36,026 bases of DNA from an uncultured Prevotella sp. (lineage in GTDB: Bacteria > Bacteroidota > Bacteroidia > Bacteroidales > Bacteroidaceae). The stretch covers positions 1-36,026 of the forward strand of contig CAMWVS010000031.1 of assembly GCA_947177775.1 (NCBI GenBank), in the 5' to 3' direction. The position numbers and the translations under genes are program-made. Under the pieces are notes generated by a model. The model was not told the DNA's origin. It did no database searches and was given only the letters and a program-made list of their open reading frames with translations. Below, piece by piece: positions 31,583-36,026 of the stretch (positions are counted from its first letter, which is position 1; each line of letters opens with the position of its first letter).

Positions 31583-32398
31583 TCATTTTATCTTCGCCGT
31601 CATCGGATTGCGGATTCCCTTATAGCCCTTCAGGAAAGCCTTGGCGGAGCCGAAGCTGAGGAACATGTCGAGACGGACGGGAATGTGATTGTCATCGTCG
31701 GTGACATAGAAGCGGATGAGTTCGTGGTTCTTGCCGTCCTCACGCTCTATGAAAGAGAAGACAAGACAGCGGAATTTCTCGTTCGAGCCTTCCACCTTGA
31801 ACGTTTCCTTGCCGATATATTTCAGCCATGAGTTTGACAGATGTTTGGCGTCGCTGATCGGCATGGGGATATTCTGGCCCTTCTTGAAGCCCGTAGCGTC
31901 AAAGTTGCGGGCGCGGAGGAATATGCTCATCATGTCGTAAATGCAGTCCTTATATTCCGACTCCTTCCATACGTGACGTCCGTCGTGCTCTATGCGGTGC
32001 TGACGGAGATGGCAGTTGCTTTTGGGATAGCTGTACCAAAGTTCGTCAACGTAGTAGCGTTTGCCCTCAAGCGCACCCTTGCGGAAATACAACGGCGAGA
32101 GCTGGCTGTCGCAGTAGGACAGCAGGGTGTCCCTCATGACGAAGAATTTGTCCAGCTTGTTGTTTCCGCGGGTGATGAGACTCGTGCGGAAAGCCGGCTT
32201 ACCGTCGTAGGTGGACTGGACGGTGCTCATTGACGCCGTGCCCACTTTCACCCAGATGAACTTCCAGTTGAAGAAGAGGTCATAATACAGGAACTCCCCA
32301 GACTTGAACGCCTTGTTTTCTATTCCACACTGTGCCGTGGCCGTAGTGACGGTCAGCGACATCAGCACAACTGCAAATAATGTCTTCAACTTCATCAT
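31583..32398 (-). CDS. DUF3108 domain-containing exported protein
   Basis: A 271-aa protein with a signal peptide (MMKLKTLFAVVLMSLTVTTA, then TAQ cleavage), so periplasmic. The body, with FLYYDLFFNWKFIWVKVGTA, KLDKFFVMRDTLLSYCD and a C-terminal DDDNHIPVRLDMFLSFG, matches the DUF3108 pattern of a beta-rich domain common in Bacteroidetes. Function is unknown; the family may bind or carry a lipid-like or glycan substrate, but I cannot show this. It lies 67 nt downstream of the Ig-like lipoprotein gene in the same orientation and is probably co-transcribed with it. Start ATG 32398 or the next ATG, 3 nt later. Confidence 0.78.
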   Translation of the reverse strand: MMKLKTLFAVVLMSLTVTTATAQCGIENKAFKSGEFLYYDLFFNWKFIWVKVGTASMSTVQSTYDGKPAFRTSLITRGNNKLDKFFVMRDTLLSYCDSQLSPLYFRKGALEGKRYYVDELWYSYPKSNCHLRQHRIEHDGRHVWKESEYKDCIYDMMSIFLRARNFDATGFKKGQNIPMPISDAKHLSNSWLKYIGKETFKVEGSNEKFRCLVFSFIEREDGKNHELIRFYVTDDDNHIPVRLDMFLSFGSAKAFLKGYKGIRNPMTAKIK

Positions 32399-32465
32399 CT
32401 TTTCTTGTTTTTAATGTCAGTAATCGGTTTATCAATATAGCTTCCGGACCCTGCCGGCACCGGCG

Positions 32466-34427
32466 TCACTGCTTAGGTTTATATTCGATTCCCTTCTCGC
32501 GGGCCCGGTCGGCATTCCTGTTGCGCAGTTTTTTCTCCTGATCGGGCTTCTGCTTGGTTATGGCCGCCGGCTTCTGCTGCGTGAGCGGAAGGGCCGTAAG
32601 GTTCCATTCAGTGGTCAGATCCCATTTCGCCTTACACTCGATTTCCCTCGGATTGTAATATACTTCCTCCGGCTGCAGGCCCGCCGCATAGTCTCCCGTG
32701 TCCCAAATGCCGTTGCGGTTGCGGTCGATGAAGGCACTGAGATAATACTTTCCGGGCAGCACGTAGTAGAATTCGGCAACGCCTCCGGCCATTGTAACCT
32801 GCTTCATGACGTTTCCGGAGCTGCCCAACAGCTGGACAACGACGCTGAGCGTGTCGCTCACTCCGCCGATATTGACCACCAGTGAGCTGTATTCGTCCAT
32901 CGAACGTACCTTCAGTCCCTGCTTTATCGGGCCTGAAACGGTGCCGTAGATGTCCTCAAAGGCGGCCGAATCAATCTCCAGACTGTACTCCACGTCGGGC
33001 CGCCACTCCGCCCTCAGCTCGTAATAGCGCAGCTTTCCGGGCACATCCCTCAGCTCACACTGCGCCCTATACCATAGCGTGTCGTGCTTGGAATAAAGAT
33101 GGATGGCGGCCGTGTCGAGCCTTGCCAGCGGCACGGGAACCTCTATGATGATATTGCGGTCAGGGTCCATCGACGACGGTATGCCGATTTTTGGCATCAT
33201 GTTCTTCACCGGCATGATCGAGTCATACGGCTCACCCCTCTTCTTGGCCTTGTCGCGGGCCTTCTCCCACTTCTCTATCTCATCCTGAAGCAGCTTCTGC
33301 CGCTTCTCGTATGGCAGCTTTGGGAACATGTCGATGGTGTCGGCCTTGTTCACAAGCGCACCCGTCGAGTCCGTCATGAGATACTGAATCTCCACCTGCA
33401 GCGTGTCCCTGTTGACCAGCGCCGTGTCCTTCAGCCAGTAGAAGATGGTGTCTTTCCGTTCCGAAGCCTCCGTGACAAAGGCTCCTTCGGAGTTGAAATC
33501 AAGCCCTTTTACCTGCGGAAGCGTATCGTTTCCATAGCTGAAATATAGCCCTATCTTCCTTTCGTCCTGCCGTTCCGTCTTCACCAGATAGCGGTCGGTC
33601 TGCGTAGCGGTGAACGCGCGCAGCACGATGTTGTCGGGATAGAAGTGCATGAACGGCACGCGGGCAATGGAGTCAATGCGCAGTTCGTCCCTCCAGATGG
33701 TGTCCTGACGTATGTCCGGGCCGCAGCTTGGTGAGAACGTTTCCTGACTGAAGGCCACCATTTCGCCCTTCTGGCTGAACTTATAGTCGTTGTCCATGTC
33801 CTTCAGGGCGTAGATCCGGTAGTTTCCCGGGGCCACACCTTTTATTATAAAGCGGCCGCGGCCGTCCGTACGCGCCACGCGCACCATGGGCTTGGTGGCA
33901 AAGGCCGTGTCCGTCAGGTCATCGTAGAGTCCTACAAGTATTCCCTTGACCGGCTCCAGATTGGCGGCCTCGAGCACATTGCCCGCCACTTCGAACGTGT
34001 CGATCCGCTCTCCCGTGGAGAAACTGTACGTGTAGTTGCCCATCGGATTGCCCTCGTTGTTGTCCGTGATGGCGTCCGAGAAGTCTATCGTGTATGTAGT
34101 ATTGCTTTTGAGCGTATCCTTAAGCTCGACGACAATCTTCTTTCCGGCACTCTTTATCTCCGGCATCTCCAGCTGCGGGGGCGACACGACAACCTTGTTC
34201 GTGGCGTCCTCGAGTTTTATATACTCATCGAAGGATATTGTCACCTTGCGTCCGCTCACCTCCGTTGACTTGTCTCCGGGCGACGTGTGGACTATCCGTG
34301 GCGGCGTGTCGTCATACCATCCGCCGTCCGGCTGGCCCATACGGGCACATGAGGAGATGACGAACACGAGAAAGAAAAGAATCTTTCCGGCAGACAGGAA
34401 GCGTGAAGTGTGGGATGAATATGCCAT
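32466..34427 (-). CDS. Ig-like domain lipoprotein
   Basis: A 653-aa predicted lipoprotein. The N-terminal FFLVFVISSC places the lipidated Cys at about residue 27. A bacterial Ig-like (Big_5-type) domain follows, recognised by DDTPPRIVHTSPGDKSTEV and the VTISFDEYIKLEDATNKVVV-type strand pair, then further beta-rich domains. Around 186-225, FIIKGVAPGNYRIYALKD resembles carboxypeptidase-regulatory-like strands. Another such unit near the C-terminus (YYLSAFIDRNRNGIWDTGDY) could bind calcium. The C-terminal tail is very basic (Lys/Arg-rich after TQQKP). Likely at the cell surface or periplasm; function unknown. It lies 50 nt downstream of the GH3 gene. Confidence 0.82.
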   Translation of the reverse strand: MAYSSHTSRFLSAGKILFFLVFVISSCARMGQPDGGWYDDTPPRIVHTSPGDKSTEVSGRKVTISFDEYIKLEDATNKVVVSPPQLEMPEIKSAGKKIVVELKDTLKSNTTYTIDFSDAITDNNEGNPMGNYTYSFSTGERIDTFEVAGNVLEAANLEPVKGILVGLYDDLTDTAFATKPMVRVARTDGRGRFIIKGVAPGNYRIYALKDMDNDYKFSQKGEMVAFSQETFSPSCGPDIRQDTIWRDELRIDSIARVPFMHFYPDNIVLRAFTATQTDRYLVKTERQDERKIGLYFSYGNDTLPQVKGLDFNSEGAFVTEASERKDTIFYWLKDTALVNRDTLQVEIQYLMTDSTGALVNKADTIDMFPKLPYEKRQKLLQDEIEKWEKARDKAKKRGEPYDSIMPVKNMMPKIGIPSSMDPDRNIIIEVPVPLARLDTAAIHLYSKHDTLWYRAQCELRDVPGKLRYYELRAEWRPDVEYSLEIDSAAFEDIYGTVSGPIKQGLKVRSMDEYSSLVVNIGGVSDTLSVVVQLLGSSGNVMKQVTMAGGVAEFYYVLPGKYYLSAFIDRNRNGIWDTGDYAAGLQPEEVYYNPREIECKAKWDLTTEWNLTALPLTQQKPAAITKQKPDQEKKLRNRNADRAREKGIEYKPKQ

Positions 34428-34477
34428 ATTGCGGGGGAGGTTGTTTTGTGGAAGATTAAAATTTCCGGCGAAAGACG

Positions 34478-35986
34478 TCAGCTGTTCAGCGCCAACATCT
34501 GTTCTATCATGTCGCGGCTGTTGCTCAACCGCGGCACTTTGTGCTGTCCGCCGAGCTTTCCTTTCAGTTTCAGCCAGTCGTTGAAGAGTCCCTGACGGGC
34601 TTCCACGACTTCCAGATGCTGCAGCGTGATATCCTTATAGCGCTTGGCTTCATAGTCGCTGTTGACCTCCTGAAGTCTTTGGTCCAGCAGCGAGGCGAAA
34701 CGGCCCATGTCGTCCGGGCGGCGCGCAAATTCCACGAGCCACTGATGACGGCACTTCGCGCTGTCGTCCATGAATACCGGTGCTGCCGTATATTCGCTCA
34801 CCTCCGCGCCCGTCTCACGACATGCGTAGGCCAGTCCCTGCTCGGCATTGTCAACGATGAGTTCCTCGCCAAAGGCATTGATGAAGCTCTTGGTGCGTCC
34901 GGTGATTACAAACTTATAGGGATTGACGGACGTGAAGCTGACCGTGTCGCCCAATATGTAGCGCCACAAGCCACACGATGTGGATATGACCATGGCATAG
35001 TTGCGGCCCTTCTCTACGCCCCACAGCGGAACGACGGAAGGATTGTCGGTTCCGAACTCGTCCATCGGTATGAACTCATAGAACACGCCATAGTCCGACA
35101 TGAGCAGCATAGACTTGTCCTCCGGGTCGCTCTGTATGCCGAAAAAGCCTTCACTGGCATTATATGTCTCCATATAGTGCATAGAGGGCGACGTTATGAG
35201 CTGCTCGTACTGGCGGCGGTAGGGCGTGAAGGCCACTCCGCCATGGAAGAAGACTTCCAGATTGGGCCACACTTCCTCAAGATGCTGTTTGCCCGTCAGC
35301 TCCATCACACGTGTCAGTACCGAGAGCATCCACGACGGCACACCGCTCAGATTGGTCACGTTCTGTCCCATGGTCTCCCGCGCTATGCGGTCGCGCTTTA
35401 TCTCGAAGTCGCTGAGCAGCGCCGTCTGTTTTTTCGGAACACGCACGAAATTGACCATCGGGTTGATGTTCTCGATGAGTATGGCGCTCAGGTCGCCCAC
35501 CAGCGAGTCCTTCAGATTGTAGTTAGGCGAGTGGCTTCCACCGAGGATGAGTCCCTTTCCGTCAAACATCCGGCTTTTCGGATTGTTTCTCAGATAAAGC
35601 GCCACGACATCCTTTCCTCCGCGATAGTGGAGGTCTCTGAGTCCGTCGCTGCTGACGGGAATGAACTTGCTCTTGTCGTTTGTCGTTCCCGACGACTTGG
35701 CATACCACCGAACCCGTCCGGGCCACAGTATGTCACGTTCGCCGTGACGCATGCGGTCGATGTCGCCCTTGAGTTCTTCGTATGTGTTTATGGGTGTGTT
35801 CTTTGCGAAATCTTCATAACTCCGCGCCGTTCCGAACAGATGATTTCGTCCGTATTCGGTATCTTTCGCACGGTCAAGCAAATGTCTCAGCGCGTTGCGC
35901 TGTAGTATCTCTGCCTCATTGTCGTGCCGCTCCAGCTGCTTCTGCCTCGGCAAAAACAGATTGCGGGCTATTGCTGTTATGCTCAT
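34478..35986 (-). CDS. GH3-family acyl-adenylating enzyme homologue
   Basis: A 502-aa cytoplasmic protein of the GH3 family, named from plant auxin-responsive acid-amido synthetases and part of the adenylate-forming superfamily. The ATP-binding motif SSGTTNDKSK is at 98-107, and GVFYEF, a YNASEGFF-type acyl-adenylate motif, and the VITGRTKSFINAFGEEL hinge follow in order. It would activate a carboxylate and join it to an amine, but the bacterial substrate is unknown; auxin activity should not be assumed. The ATG at 35986 follows a TATCTTTG box (35995-36002). It is probably the first gene of the run down to DUF3108. Complete in the window. Confidence 0.9.
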   Translation of the reverse strand: MSITAIARNLFLPRQKQLERHDNEAEILQRNALRHLLDRAKDTEYGRNHLFGTARSYEDFAKNTPINTYEELKGDIDRMRHGERDILWPGRVRWYAKSSGTTNDKSKFIPVSSDGLRDLHYRGGKDVVALYLRNNPKSRMFDGKGLILGGSHSPNYNLKDSLVGDLSAILIENINPMVNFVRVPKKQTALLSDFEIKRDRIARETMGQNVTNLSGVPSWMLSVLTRVMELTGKQHLEEVWPNLEVFFHGGVAFTPYRRQYEQLITSPSMHYMETYNASEGFFGIQSDPEDKSMLLMSDYGVFYEFIPMDEFGTDNPSVVPLWGVEKGRNYAMVISTSCGLWRYILGDTVSFTSVNPYKFVITGRTKSFINAFGEELIVDNAEQGLAYACRETGAEVSEYTAAPVFMDDSAKCRHQWLVEFARRPDDMGRFASLLDQRLQEVNSDYEAKRYKDITLQHLEVVEARQGLFNDWLKLKGKLGGQHKVPRLSNSRDMIEQMLALNS

Positions 35987-35994
35987 AATGGATG

Positions 35995-36002
35995 CAAAGA
36001 TA
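35995..36002 (-). promoter_or_regulatory. -7 box of the GH3 operon promoter
   Basis: On the minus strand this reads TATCTTTG, a full match to TAnnTTTG, 9 nt before the GH3 start. The -33 position would fall at or beyond the right edge of the window. Confidence 0.65.
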
Positions 36003-36026
36003 CATATTTAAAATGAAGAATATATT

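Noticed and set aside
34541..35905. 454-codon plus-strand open frame
   Set aside because: Lies antisense to the GH3 gene, whose motifs are clear; the composition reflects the high-GC opposite strand.

Overview
The window looks like chromosomal DNA of a Bacteroidetes bacterium, most likely a Prevotella-type member of the Prevotellaceae. Several things point there. Promoters repeatedly show the Bacteroidetes primary-sigma pattern TTG/TTTG-N19-20-TAnnTTTG, and no Shine-Dalgarno sequences are evident. The families are typical of the phylum: a bacterial GH3 protein, an Ig-like lipoprotein, a DUF3108 protein, a helix-hairpin-helix beta-barrel protein and a CobB lacking its zinc cysteines. Intergenic regions carry C/G-rich palindromic elements. 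I see no rRNA, tRNA, IS transposase or CRISPR array.

Layout. 1-751: tandem and dispersed repeats with no convincing gene. 752-5856: cysS overlapping a Dna2-like nuclease-helicase gene. 6011-7051: an orphan FecE/BtuD-type ABC ATPase, convergent with cobB (7111-7815, minus); gpmI lies upstream of cobB on the minus strand. 9836-10120: a SemiSWEET transporter. 10412-11980: miaB. 12159-26762: an envelope-glycan region with an MsbA-like exporter, a lipid A acyltransferase homologue, a GT11-like fucosyltransferase, a GT-A-like protein, a TagD-like cytidylyltransferase, two GT2 enzymes, LicD, a WbbI-like galactofuranosyltransferase, two LTA-synthase-family phosphotransferases and a GT4 enzyme. 26857-27230: a second, inverted copy of the dispersed repeat seen at 199-573. 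27553-28677: glf, which makes UDP-galactofuranose. 28787-35986: minus-strand genes for a helix-hairpin-helix outer-membrane protein, a small PIN toxin-antitoxin pair, DUF3108, an Ig-like lipoprotein and GH3.

How the genes fit together. Glf and the WbbI-like enzyme form a complete make-and-use pair for galactofuranose. The TagD-like enzyme, LicD and two LtaS/OpgB-like proteins suggest that the surface glycan is decorated with phospho-alditol or similar groups, a teichoic-acid-like chemistry in a Gram-negative. The MsbA-like exporter and the LpxL-like acyltransferase tie the region to lipid A or lipooligosaccharide.

Most unusual observations. First, a C/G-rich palindromic repeat family is inserted in frame in two conserved proteins, MiaB and the helicase. 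In each gene it occurs as forward plus inverted copies around a spacer, which recalls Rickettsia palindromic elements. Second, a dispersed element of about 374 bp is present in two inverted copies 26 kb apart, with a long hairpin whose arms differ by a paired (covarying) change. Third, long palindromes overlap the 3' ends of several genes, including a perfect 62-bp palindrome between convergent genes.
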